This document shows positions 1 through 10,704 of a DNA stretch of 64,000 bases, piece after piece (position 1 is the first letter of the stretch; each line of letters starts with the position of its first letter). Both the position numbers and the translations under genes were made by a program. The notes under the pieces are model-generated. The model did no database searches. It worked only from the letters and a program-made list of their open reading frames with translations, and was not told the origin of the DNA. This DNA comes from Ustilaginoidea virens (Eukaryota > Ascomycota > Sordariomycetes > Hypocreales > Clavicipitaceae), in contig NC_057316.1 in the NCBI RefSeq assembly GCF_000687475.1, positions 186,001 to 250,000 of the forward strand, written 5' to 3'.

Positions 1-2198
1 GACCTATAACCTTAATATTGTCTAATAATATAAAAAAAAAAAAAAAACTAATCTTTTTCTTTTTTAGTAAAGCAATCCAGTAAGTTTTAGCGTTTGTTTT
101 TTATTTTTAGTAACTCTAGTCCTATTCTTATATTTATTAATTCCTGCTCCCCTTATTACCTTTACCTTTATTAGTATTCCTTTGCCCTCCTATAGGATTT
201 GGCGGAGGGGTATATAAGAGAAGGGGGGGGACTATTATATAATAGGGCAGAAAAGGCAGTAGCGGTATTAGCGGTATAATAGGCGGATACTAATTGGGAA
301 TAGTATGGCTCGCATACCTATAATAGGGTATAATAGGTCTAAAGGGATATACTTATAATGCTAGGCTAGTAGTAATAGAACCGGCCTTAATTAGTAGCGC
401 AGTCGTCGGTATAAGAGCTTAAGGCGAGGCTATACCGGTATATAGGGAGGATACTAACTAAAGGGAAGTAAGTAGAGTATAAAGCGTAGGTATAGCGGGG
501 GTGACCTAATGCGTGAAACTAGTTATCGCTTCTGCTATAATTTATATATTTTATTATTATTCTGCGAGTAATTATATAATAGGCACTATAGAGTTGCCGC
601 TAGCCTATCGGGACCTAGTAGTTAAGGCAGAGGGAATAATAGTCGTTATAGGCGCAATAGGAATCAACCTGCCTATATTAGTAGCTAAGGCGTATATGGA
701 AAGGGCTATTATAGTATATTCTTATGCTGCAGCCTATAGTTTATCCTATTGACGATATAGTATATTAAACTTAGGGCGAAGATAGGCCTTTTGGCCTAAG
801 ATATCTTCTATTTTTAAATAGGCGGCCTTCTTAATACTTTATTTCTTTTGCGCTATACAGATAATACGCTTTATTACCTACTGCAGTTAGGGATTTATCG
901 ATATTATATGCTCGCACTAGATATATATTTTGTATTTCTAATGGTATTAAATATAAGCCTGGGAGCGATTAGACTATATATAGACGATATATTCTCTAGT
1001 ATCTATAGTATACTGCGTATAGGCAATATAGGCATACTCTACCTCTTTAATATTATTAGTATTTAATCCCTTAGAATCCCTTTAGATGAGGAACTCTCTT
1101 ATAGTATACTTCTTTTATAACCGCCGATATAACGATCTAATAGTAGGTAAAAGCAGTATTTTCTTAGCGCGCGAAGGGGTCTAGGGCGTAATAGTAGACG
1201 AGGAGGGAGCTAATATTACTCTAGATAGGGTTTTAGGGGTAATAGCTATTAAAGAAAAAGCTTTTATTAGTATTACCTCTATCGATAATAGGACTCCTAT
1301 ATAAGAAGGGGTAGAAGAATGAAAGGGTAACAATAGGGCTCCTATATTAGGCGATAAGGGCTTTACTAGACTTTTATTATCGTTAGAAATAATAATAAGC
1401 TTAGAACTAGAGGGGGAAATATACGATTATTCTAAGGAAGGTATAGACTATAGCGGCTGCGATAGTATTTCTAGCTAGGAACCTTCTCTGCATTTAGTAC
1501 TTCTAGAGCCTTTAGTAGATATTTAGGATAGACCTAATAGGGTTATAGGAGGGTCCTAGGCAATAGGCGTATTCCTATCTATTAGTCTTTTAGACGATAT
1601 AGCGATAAATCTGATGTAATAGCAAACGGGGGGGGGACTTAAATACCTATTAGTACCGGACGATTCACTATACGGACCTCGGACGATTTACTATATAGAC
1701 CTAATATAAACGATTTAGGAACTTTCGATAGCGTAACTCTATTAGTAGGGACGATTCTTACGATAGTAGTAATACTGTAGACTTACTATTAAGAATAATA
1801 GCCTTAGTAATAATAGGCATAGGGATAGAAAGAGGGAGAAAGAAGTATAAAAGAGAAGTAGATAAAGAAAGAAGCCTTAGTATAGATAGATTTCCAACCG
1901 ACGGCTAGCAATAAAATTTTTCTACTTCGCGATAGCTGCGATATAGTTCTTTCTAGCTAATGGCACTACGACCGGCTTCAATAAGATTCTATTACGTCTG
2001 CCTAAAGTATACCGACTCTAGCCCCCGCTATATTCATATCGGTTATATATTGGTATATCTATACGCCCGATTGTTATCCTATATATCTAATTAAGGTTAT
2101 TTTTAAGGGCTATAAGAAGTTTTAATTGGGGGGCGATATACGTAGGGGATGATATTAGATGGTTTATTTTTCTGCCTCCGAGGAGGAGGAGGGGGGTA
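1..2198. repeat. AT-rich, RIP-mutated repeat relic
   Basis: Strongly TpA-rich sequence with very few CpA or TpG dinucleotides, the signature of RIP on old repeats. No intact gene is present. A readable plus-strand frame runs roughly from 1130 to 1600 and is interrupted by only a few stops; I do not recognise its family. Because a polypurine tract and a gypsy-type LTR follow directly, this stretch may be a mutated internal part of a plus-strand LTR element. It does not look like gypsy pol, so a deletion or a different nested repeat is equally possible. Confidence 0.6.
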
Positions 2199-2441
2199 TA
2201 TTACGGGCTCGGGCTATGCCTGTGCTATAATATGGCTAGGACTTGGGCTGCGCCTGCGTCTAGCCTAAGAAGGGCAATAGATGGAGTTACGGGATTATAC
2301 TAAGACTCCGATATATATTATGATCGGGATATAAATAGATTAGATAGAAGGTTCCTATTTGGATCCTTTTCCTTCCTCTTTAGTTTATTTAATATATATT
2401 ACTGATGCCTATTCGCAGCCGCCCTAGGGCTAGTCCGTTAC
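2199..2441 (+). mobile_element. 3' LTR (or solo LTR) of a Ty3/gypsy family, with polypurine tract
   Basis: This stretch matches, in opposite orientation and with many transitions, the 254-bp LTRs of the gypsy element at 38886-44525. Shared landmarks are the start TATTACGGGCTCGGGCTATG and the end GCCCTAGGGCTAGTCCG. The sequence just before it is a G-rich purine run ending in GGGGGGTA, the same layout as the polypurine tract before the 3' LTR of the right-hand element. That argues for a 3' LTR rather than a 5' LTR. The exact right edge is uncertain by a few bases. Confidence 0.75.
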
Positions 2442-3461
2442 ACTTAAGGCTATTTAGGCATATTCTCTTATTAGAGATAGTAGGTAAGGGTCTTAACTGC
2501 TGATGATTCTATGCTTCTAACATATACCCTATATTCCCATAGGGTTATTCGGAATTCCCATAGGAGCCATTTATTAATATAACTAAATAGCTCCTCAATC
2601 CATTCCTTACAATTATCATAGAACTATTCCTATAGATTATCATCTATCTCATCGCCTATTATATAGTTGTTAATAAGGTAGGCGATATAATTGTATAACT
2701 ATTTGTCTGTGGCATTAGTAGGGTTAATCTGCCCTTTTGAATTGGCCTAGTCTTTTGTAATGGTATTGGCGTAAGGCCTAAGCTTTTTAAATAGTAATCC
2801 CTCTATTATGATCTTAATAGAAATAGGCGTATGTATTAGAGAGATAGGGAGCGTTTAGTATAGGTATTAGAAGGAAGTAATTAATAAAAGAAAGAAGGAA
2901 GGAAGTAAAGAAGGAAGTAATAGTCGGGTAGGGTATTATAGGCGTTCCGTTTGCTTATTTGACTATATATCGGTAAATAGGTCCTTTACCGTAAGGCTCT
3001 GAGTCGCTTGCGTAAAAACCTACGTTTTAGCCTACTAATTATATCACGATAGATTTAGCGCTACGTCTAGCATAACTAAAGATATCGTAATATTCAGCTA
3101 TCGTCATTAGCTGGTATACTTAGTGTGATATTTAGCGATTATTCCTCGTGATAGACAAATAGGGAAGGTTAGACACAATCAATTTATCCCTTAATTCGTA
3201 ATATCTATAGTTATTCCTCTGAATAGGCTAGATCACGTTCCTTATTAGTATGACCTGTTTAAATCGTCTCTTCTTGCTGGTCCTAGCTAATCTGTGAAGT
3301 TGTCAAGGATTCGGGCTACGCCCGTCTCTATACTAAAAGGCAGCTCCCTGTGCGCAGATCGCTAAGAGGGGATATAGGTGTCAATTGTACCAGTTTATAA
3401 TAACTTGGTATAATATGTACTCTTTTGTCTGGCCTAATGGTCAGACGGAAGGTTGGGCCAA
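2442..3461. repeat. AT-rich repeat relic without a recognisable gene
   Basis: RIP-like composition, with no open frame of coding quality on either strand. A short patch near 3308-3330 (GATTCGGGCTACGCCCG) recalls the start of the gypsy LTR but is too short to call. Nothing else is recognisable. Confidence 0.5.
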
Positions 3462-4368
3462 TACCCAGACGATATGCGCAGACGAGACTATATATCAACC
3501 GACCTATGCCCCCCCTTAGTCATTCGACCCCCCCATAATAACTTAACAGACCTGACCAATGCTCTTTCCTAATATAGAGATACGCTAATAAATAGTAGTA
3601 GATCCTTTAATCTATAGTAGCTACTAGACTATAAGTATCTTTATATATATTTTTCTATAATAAACGACTTCTCTTATATTTTTACTAGGTATCCCTACCT
3701 AAGAACCTAATATTAAAAGTAGATAAAGTACCTTTATATAGACTTTTCTATAGAAAGTAACTTCTTTTCTTTTATTAGGTAGGTACTTAGGTCTTTAGGT
3801 ACTATATATAGAAAAAGTACCTTTATATATATTTTTCTATATAAAGTGACTTCTTATATTTCTATTAAGTACCTAGTATTTAGGTACTTATTAGGGATAG
3901 AAAGAGAGGTATCTTTATATATATATTTCTATAGAAAGTGACTTCTATAACTTTATTTACTAGGTACCCCTACTATAGAACCTAAGAAATAGTAGAGAAA
4001 ATACTTTCCTATATTATTTTTCATATAAAGTGACTTCTTTAATATTTCTACTAGGTACCCTTACATAAGAACCTAATAAAACAGTAGAGAAAGTACTTCT
4101 CTTTATATTTTCTAAAGAAAGTGACTTCTTTAATTTCTTTTACTAGGTACCCCTACCTAAGAACCTAATAAAATATCAGAGAAAGTACCTCTCTATATAG
4201 TTTTCTATATAAAGTGACCTGACCTACTATTTCCTAATAAACCAATTATGTTAAGAGTATAGCCCACAGCAATGGTCAGGTCAGTTAAGTTATTATGGGG
4301 GGGTCGGATGATAAGGGGGGGATATAGGTCGGTTGACCTGTACCCTCGCAGCAACCGACGTCTGGGTA
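3462..4368. mobile_element. Inverted-repeat element with an internal tandem array
   Basis: Two ~100-bp inverted repeats bound this stretch: 3462-3562 and 4269-4368. Each starts (read inward) near TACCCAGACG and contains ATCAACCGACCTAT or TCAACCGACCTAT, a C-run, CATAATAACTTAAC and GACCTGACCA. Between them lies a seven-copy tandem array. There is no coding capacity, so a non-autonomous DNA transposon (MITE-like) is the likeliest reading. I could not find a clean target duplication, so the exact ends are provisional. Its right end coincides with the switch from AT-rich DNA to the gene island. Confidence 0.65.
3640..4220. repeat. Tandem array, ~91-bp unit, about seven copies
   Basis: The motif AAAGTGACTTCT (or a one-base variant) recurs at about 3664, 3754, 3843, 3935, 4027, 4118 and 4211, a spacing of 89-93 bp. 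Each unit also carries ACTAGGTACCCCTACCTAAG-like sequence and a TATATATTTTTCTATA block. The array lies wholly inside the inverted-repeat element. Confidence 0.8.
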
Positions 4369-4918
4369 CGGAGTATGCATAGCCGGCACTTGAATCGGCA
4401 ATCCCACTGGTCAGCGGGTTGCGAGAACGACTCCACCATCAATCAACCCCCTTCTTTCCTTGTCTGCTTAACCTAGAAAATTTGAGCCCATTGCAGTGCA
4501 GACGCGGGCAACGCTGGGTTCATGGGGTGCGACGATGTGTGTCTTGCAGTCACATGACCGATACTGACTCCTCGATTCTTTAATATCAAACTTTGCCTTT
4601 GGTTACCGTAAAGTACCAATCTTGCCCCAGCCACGGGGTTCACGGGCGCCGCAAGGGGCAACAGAAGCCCTCCGGACGACACAAACGACACGCAAACGAG
4701 ACTTAACACAAGTAAGACGCAAAGGAGAAGGGAGACGCAAGCGAGACACCCTAACCCGTTTTTGAGCCTGCTGCACGCCAAGGTTTAGTTGCTGCCAGTT
4801 TTTCCGTAGCCGTTAAACTGGGCGGAACCTTCCAACACCCGCTCCTCGTCAAGCATTGTTGGAACTCTCTGCAGTACCCCCAGCCGCCTTGACCTGATCG
4901 GCCCTGGTGGCGGATGGG
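4369..4918. promoter_or_regulatory. Island edge and upstream region of the hydrolase gene
   Basis: Base composition becomes normal here. No tRNA or coding exon is convincing. A 102-codon minus-strand frame (4473-4781) looks like chance. The last part serves as promoter and leader of the hydrolase. An ATG at 4914 lies five bases before the chosen start and in another frame. Confidence 0.4.
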
Positions 4919-7799
4919 ATGCAAATGGATTTCAAATTCGCGGCATCAACTGAAAAGGCTCTGCCCCCTATCCCGATCCGTCACGGCTCTCGCCCATCTC
5001 CGGATTCCGAACATCACAACTGCCACCAGCCTCAAAACCCTCGTCGTCGTTCGCCGCAGCCATCAACATGCACTAGTATCCCTCCCGCGTCTCCCGATAT
5101 CATATCCACCCTAATCACAAGCCTCGGTGCCATCCCTCAGCCCACCGACAGTTATTTTGAGCCACATTCTGCGACCTTCAACTTTGGGCTGCCAAGTCCC
5201 TCGACCCCCTACACAGGCAGCTTCGGAGTTGACTTTGGCGCGTACGCTCGTCCCGATTCACAAGAATCGTCCCAGCTCCCGACATCCCTCAACGACCTCG
5301 CAGCGAGCCCTCCCATTGTTCGCACCTCGAAGCCAACAAGCGGCTATTCACCCTTGGTTGGTGCCAAGAGTCTCCAGGCTCGAAGTCCCAGCTGTGACAG
5401 CGGAGCTGGCTTCCACTCTTTTATTCACAGCAATAACATCAATTCGCAACCTTCTTCTCCTGGTTCCGTCACGTCCAAGAATGACGACACCCGAAGTATT
5501 GGAAACTTGTCCGTAGAACGCGGCTCCGGGGCGACGCCAGGGCTGAAGCATCGCCCATCACATGATAGCTGGGGGAAGAACAGCCGAAACACCAACGGAC
5601 TCGTGTACTTGAGCCCCAAGGAGCTGCTTCAAGAAAGAGAGCTTGATCGGAAAAGACTACCGAGATCGGCTGGCAGCTCATTTGATTCCATTGGTGGTGG
5701 AGGACGAGGAGTGGTCGGGCCAAGCAACATGAGCAATGGAATCAGATCCGACCCTTTACCTGCCGAGACAGCCATCAGCGAAGAAGTTGCATCGCACATT
5801 GACGATCCAAGGCCAAATAACCAGACAATGCCAGGTTGTCCGCAATCTATCCCCGTGCGTGGTTCTAGTCTGCGGAAGCCGCGACGGCAGCCGCGAAAGC
5901 GCTCTGGGGCTCGTCGTCAAAGGCGTGAGAGTGTCATTCCAGCCGGAGATGTCATCTTAGAGACGGAGGAGAAGAGTCTAGAAAGCGAATCGTCGCCGTC
6001 GTTGCCGACAATGAGGTGGAAGCATTCTCGCTCAGGATCGGATGCACCAGCCCAGGGTTTGTCATTCTTGCTTGGGCCAGATGAGCGCCCTACCTCTCCC
6101 GTGCCGGCATCACCCAAGCCGACTCGGGGCGCACACGACATTGCCATCATCTCAATCGACTTGGATGACGACGGGGCGCCGTTTCCTGCAGTATCGCAAT
6201 GCCGACAAGAGGAGCGAAGCGTTGAACGCAACAGACACCGACTCTCTGGCCGGTTGAGTCCCGGACCCAAAGAAGCGTTTCGTCTTGGTCGCAGCAACTC
6301 TCGTCTTAAACGGCTGTCGGGCCAACTCGGTCCACGCTGCGACTCGAGAGCTAGCCCTGGCCCCTCCTTACCCGAATCTTCGCAAAGCCAAAATTTCTTT
6401 TCAACGAGCCACGAGCGACCTCCTTCCGCCGACCCAATCGATGACGCTGTGGAATCGTACTTGAGCTCGCCACGCCTCTCCCACAAGGTTCGACATCCTC
6501 AAACTGGACGAGTGATTTCGTTTTCCGAAGTGGGCGATGCTAAAGGATCTGCCGTTTTTTGCTGCGTGGGTATGGGGTTGACGAGATATATTACAGCCTT
6601 TTATGACGAGTTGGCCTTGACTTTAAAACTACGTTTAATCACCCCAGATCGACCTGGCGTTGGGGGCAGCGACCCATACACGGATGGGTCGACTACCCCA
6701 TTGAGCTGGCCGGGTGAGTCTCCGCCCCCCCTTATATCTATATAAATATCTGTTGTCTTCGGCGTTGCAGGGTCCTGCAGCGTGCCGGATAAATTCGAGA
6801 CACAGTCTTGAATACTAACTTGCGCTAGATGACGTTTATGCCATTTGCCAAGCGCTGAAAATCACCAAGTTCTCCATCCTCGCACACTCAGCAGGCGCGA
6901 TATACGCTCTCGCAACTGCGCTGCGCATGCCGCAGCACATAAGGGGCCGCATCCATCTCCTGGCTCCCTGGATACCTCCATCTCAGATGAATGTCTTTGG
7001 CGGCTCGCAGACGCTGCCACCCACAAATGCCATCCCGACATCGCAAAAGATCTTGCGGGCCTTGCCAACGCCGTTACTGAAAGCCGCCAATAGCAGCTTC
7101 ATGACGGCGACAAGCAGTTCCATCACGAGTTCTTTGCCAAAGAACCCACGACGCACGAAGCGCAAGTCCAACACGCACGGCAGCAAGGACGACACCCACG
7201 CAACAAACCGCAATGTCACCCCGTCGCAGGAGCAGGAAAATATCGGCAGCAACAAACCTGAGAGGCAGCATTCCAGCGACAGCGAAGAGGGATTGGCGTC
7301 TCCGAAAACGAGCCACATGGACCAGGTTCCGCTGCAGGGAGCTAACGGCCCGAGTGGAAGCACGAGTGTAGCTGATGCCGTGGGTGACCCCATGGTTGAC
7401 CGAGAACGGCGGCTGACTTATGATACGCGGTTGACACACGCCATTTGGGAGCTGGCAACCACAGGGGCTAACCCGGCCGTGGATCTTCTGGTGTGTCTGG
7501 AGCGGCGACACCCGATTGGCTTCCGTTACGTCGACATTACGCGGCCGGTGGTGATACACCACGGCAGCAGAGACACTAGAGTACCCGTTGAGAATGTCAA
7601 GTGGCTCGGCAAGACCATGCGTCGCTGTGAGGTGCGCGTTTTGGAGGGCGAGGGACACGGCCTGATGGCGAGCGCGACAGTGATGGGATCCGTGCTCATG
7701 GAGATGAGCAAAGAATGGGATGACTGGATGCGAGTAACTGGTGCTGATGGACGAAAGGACCGCGAGAGGGGGCGTCGAGGGACGCTGGGCCGTGGATGA
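4919..7799 (+). CDS. Alpha/beta hydrolase with long disordered N-terminal region
   Basis: The inferred CDS is join(4919..6713, 6829..7799), encoding 921 aa. The 115-bp intron has donor GTGAGT, branch TACTAAC and acceptor CTAG, and restores frame exactly (...SWP|DDVYAICQAL...). Residues 1 to ~500 are Ser/Pro/Arg-rich and low-complexity. The hydrolase fold follows, with an oxyanion-side strand near VFCCVGMGLTRY, a nucleophile elbow AHSAG (Ser619), an acid in HHGSRD (Asp847) and a catalytic His in EGEGHG (His875). A Ser/Thr/Lys-rich insert of ~130 residues sits between the lid and the acid strand. The substrate cannot be told; esterase/lipase-like activity is typical of the fold. The start at 4919 is the first in-frame ATG; ATG 4925 is also possible. 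The next gene converges on it. Confidence 0.85.
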
Positions 7800-8290
7800 G
7801 ATGGCCGCCCTCTTGCCCCTCCCTGATATTCCCCCCTCCCCCATCCTTCTTTTTCCATGCCGCTTTTTTTTTCTTTATCTATTTTAAGATTAATGTGTAC
7901 CATAATATCATGCCGCTTTGAGGCAGGCAAACTACGGCATGCACGGATAGTAGTAGCGTGACGGGGGGAAGTAATGGGGTAATTTGCTTGAGCAAGGGAC
8001 CAGTAGAAATTGAGATGGCAATACGATTAAACGAGTTGATGAGTGATTCAGCGAGTGAAATGACGCAGCATCCGACTATACAACTCCCGATGCTAATGCA
8101 GCTCACGGCCCGTGCATAAAACAAGGGACCGAATTTCAAGTCCCCAGTTTCATGTCATGATTCTAACAGGAGTCACCAATCACCCACCCCTCCCACCCGA
8201 CCGAAAAAAAAAAAAAAAAACAAAAAAAAAACACGCACAGACACACAAAACATTGAAGTTGCCAGTGGCCATGCACATCACCAGGAAACA
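7800..8290. other. Convergent intergenic region with A-tract
   Basis: This is the 3' flank shared by two convergent genes. It contains T-rich stretches near 7860-7890 and a nearly pure A tract at 8203-8230 followed by CA-rich sequence. These are plausibly polyadenylation-associated low-complexity DNA. I see no gene. Confidence 0.5.
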
Positions 8291-10312
8291 TCAGGTGAGC
8301 AGCCTCGTCCAGTCAAACTTTGTCCAGCTGACTTTCCAGGCGCCGACCCTCGCGTCGTGCCTATCCCAGCGCCCCTGCTTCCTGATGACGTGCGGCTCGG
8401 CGCCGACGATGCCGCCCAGGACCTCCCTGGCAAACATATCGCCCGACGGCCAGCGCTGGGCGTTCTCGACAATGTGACCCAGGCCGCCGTCGAGGCTGAA
8501 CCAGGCGTGGAAGTAGGGCATCTCGGCGGGGATGCTCTTGCGGAAGGCGGCGCGGCCCATGTGGCGGGCGCTGGCGGCCGTGTCAATGACCTTTCGGTGC
8601 TGGGCCCACTCGTCGTCGGCGGACAGGAAGGCCTCGGAGAAGTAGGCCGGGGCGAGGGCGCCGTCGGCGTAGGGGATGGGGACGGCCACCATGGCGGCGT
8701 GCAGGCGGCGGGCCGGAAAGGCGGCGTTTTCGTAGAAGACGACGGCGCGGCCCTGGTCGTGGTACATCCTGGTGAGGGACTTCATGAAGTTGCGGAGCTC
8801 CTCCCACTCGTCGTCGTCGCACTCGACGAGGTTGGTGCGGTGGGCGATGGGGACGATGACGGCGCCGCCGGGGGCGATCTCGGGCTCGGGCGCCAGGGTG
8901 AGGAAGACGCGCGTGCCGAGGGAGACGACGGGCGCGGCGGGCGGGCGGCCCTCGTCCTCGCGGTGGCACAGCGAGCACGCGTCGAGCGCGCGGCCCAGCC
9001 TGCGAAACTCGGCGACGGCGGCGTTCTTGAGGTCCTCGCCCGACCGGTGCACCCGGCTGGCCAGCTTGTCCGCGTTCTCGTCCAGGTACTCGAGGTCGTT
9101 GGCGTAGCCGCCGTCCCGGGCGATGCGCTGAGCTAGGCGCAGCCCCTCCCCGCCGGCCTGGTTCTTGGTACGGCGCTCCTCGCGCACCATGTCGTCGAGC
9201 GTCATGTCGGGGTTATCCTCGACGAGGCCGCGCTCTCGGCCGCGCCTGCTGGCCACGGGGCGCACCTCGCCCCTCGGGCCGGCGAGCTGGCGGGTGTGCA
9301 TGGCGCCGAGCACCACGGCGGCGGCGGCGCCCTCCTGGCTGGCGGGGGCGAGCCCGCACGACGCGCGGTTGTATTCCTCCTCAAGCTGGGCAGCGTTGGG
9401 CGCGTTGCGCATCTTGGCCCTCATCATCTGAGCGCGGAGGCGGTTCAGCGAGGTCTGGTCCGCGGGCGCTTGGGGGACGACGGCGGCGGCTCCTCCTCTC
9501 GGCGGCGGATCCGCCGCCGCGGCTTCAGCTTCGTCTGATGCTGCAGCTACTTCTTGCGGCTGCTGCGCGCGCGCGCGGTGCAGGTCCCCCGTCGGAACGT
9601 CCTTTTCCTTGTACCCCGAACCGTAGATTTTTCGCCGTCCCATCTCCTCCTTCTCCTCGCACGCGGCGTCAAACTCCCGCAGGCTGCCGTAGCGTTCGAC
9701 GGCGACGTCGTCGACCGGTCTGCCCGACATCTCGGCGGTCGAGTACACGCCGCGGAGCTTCGTCATGCGCCACGAGGACCCGGCGTCGCCAAACACATAG
9801 TCTGCCTTATGTTCCGTCGTCATCGTCGGCGACCCGGGGGAATGGTGATGGCGGCCGCCGTCGTCGTCGTCGGTGCTCCCCAGGCGGCGGTTCAGCTCGC
9901 GCGAGTGGATGACGCGCTTGGGCTTCTCGGGCGGCGTCGTCCTGGTCCGCGGCTGCGCGCGATGGACATGCTCGACTTGGAGCGCTGAGGGGGCCGTCAT
10001 CCAGGCGTCCCGGGCGGGAGCTGCCGCCGAGGCTTCTGGCTGGTCGGTTTGGCTGCGACGCCGGTGCACGTCCTGCCAGCTAAGCGGGTCGTCTTCGTCT
10101 GGGCGGGAATGGTGGCGGCTGCGCTTGCTTCTGCGGTCGGCGTCGGCGTCGGCTTCATCGTCGTGATGCCTGCGACGGTGACGGTGTCGATCGTGGTGTC
10201 GGCGGTGATGCCGGTCTTTGGAGTGCCGTTGCTGGTCGCCATCGCGGCCGGCTTTCTCGCGGCCGGCCTTTTCGGCGGCGAGGGCCTTTTCGAACTCGGC
10301 TAGTCCGTCCAT
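8291..10312 (-). CDS. cwf19: Cwf19/CwfJ-family spliceosome-associated protein
   Basis: A single uninterrupted exon encodes 673 aa. The start at 10312 (MDGLAEFEKALAAEK) is preferred over an in-frame ATG at 10438, because the extra 42 residues lack family character. The N-terminal third is highly basic and His/Arg/Asp-rich (RHHDRHRHRRRHHDDE), typical of Cwf19-type splicing factors. The C-terminal ~230 residues carry the CwfJ modules: a Cys pair CSLC (about 446-449), the HIT-like RRLHAAMVAVPIP segment, and YFHAWFSLDGGLGHIVEN with WPSGDMFAREVLGG. These correspond to CwfJ_C_1 and CwfJ_C_2. No metallophosphatase domain is present, so it resembles Cwf19/CWF19L2 rather than Drn1/CWF19L1. The family acts in late spliceosomes and lariat turnover in the nucleus. 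High GC gives long but meaningless antisense frames here. Confidence 0.9.
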   Translation of the reverse strand: MDGLAEFEKALAAEKAGREKAGRDGDQQRHSKDRHHRRHHDRHRHRRRHHDDEADADADRRSKRSRHHSRPDEDDPLSWQDVHRRRSQTDQPEASAAAPARDAWMTAPSALQVEHVHRAQPRTRTTPPEKPKRVIHSRELNRRLGSTDDDDGGRHHHSPGSPTMTTEHKADYVFGDAGSSWRMTKLRGVYSTAEMSGRPVDDVAVERYGSLREFDAACEEKEEMGRRKIYGSGYKEKDVPTGDLHRARAQQPQEVAAASDEAEAAAADPPPRGGAAAVVPQAPADQTSLNRLRAQMMRAKMRNAPNAAQLEEEYNRASCGLAPASQEGAAAAVVLGAMHTRQLAGPRGEVRPVASRRGRERGLVEDNPDMTLDDMVREERRTKNQAGGEGLRLAQRIARDGGYANDLEYLDENADKLASRVHRSGEDLKNAAVAEFRRLGRALDACSLCHREDEGRPPAAPVVSLGTRVFLTLAPEPEIAPGGAVIVPIAHRTNLVECDDDEWEELRNFMKSLTRMYHDQGRAVVFYENAAFPARRLHAAMVAVPIPYADGALAPAYFSEAFLSADDEWAQHRKVIDTAASARHMGRAAFRKSIPAEMPYFHAWFSLDGGLGHIVENAQRWPSGDMFAREVLGGIVGAEPHVIRKQGRWDRHDARVGAWKVSWTKFDWTRLLT

Positions 10313-10704
10313 GGCTGGGGAGGCGGCGCGACGCAGAGTGCGGCCGAGGATTTGGTGGTTGATGCTTGATGCCTGCCTTGGATGAGCGGCGTCGTGCAAG
10401 TCCAGCCCACTGCACCAGTGATGCCATTGGTGGCCCACATGACTTTAAATCGAACCACAGTGCGTAGATGGCCTCCTCACACTTATCATCACTACAAGGT
10501 CCGAGCGTGCTTTAGCTCAGGAGGCCGTACAGTATAGAATACACTGTATGTCGACTCACCAACGATGCGCCTCAACCGAGGTCAACGCTTGATTCACCCA
10601 ACTCTATGTACGGAGAGGGAAATCATGGCTGGTCTTTTCCCCCTCGCCGGCATCTGCTCGAGTATTGGTTTCATCCTTCCCCCGAGTGTCTCTCCGGCAT
10701 GGGA
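10313..10704. other. Short intergenic region
   Basis: Upstream region of the minus-strand Cwf19 gene and downstream flank of the next minus-strand gene. No gene or repeat is recognised. Confidence 0.5.

Noticed and set aside
513..1066. Two small hydrophobic plus-strand frames (79 and 72 codons)
   Set aside because: Ile/Tyr-rich products are what TpA-rich RIP-mutated DNA encodes by chance; no start context or homologous motif.
3308..3330. Another fragment of the gypsy LTR
   Set aside because: Only about 20 bases resemble the LTR start, too few to separate from chance in this composition.
4473..4781. 102-codon minus-strand frame with a hydrophobic start
   Set aside because: Leu/Val/Cys-rich run resembles a signal peptide, but the rest is unstructured and it lies in the hydrolase promoter; chance is likelier.
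8357..9136. 259-codon plus-strand frame, Gly/Val/Asp-rich
   Set aside because: Antisense to the GC-rich Cwf19 coding exon; its composition mirrors that codon usage and it has no domain.
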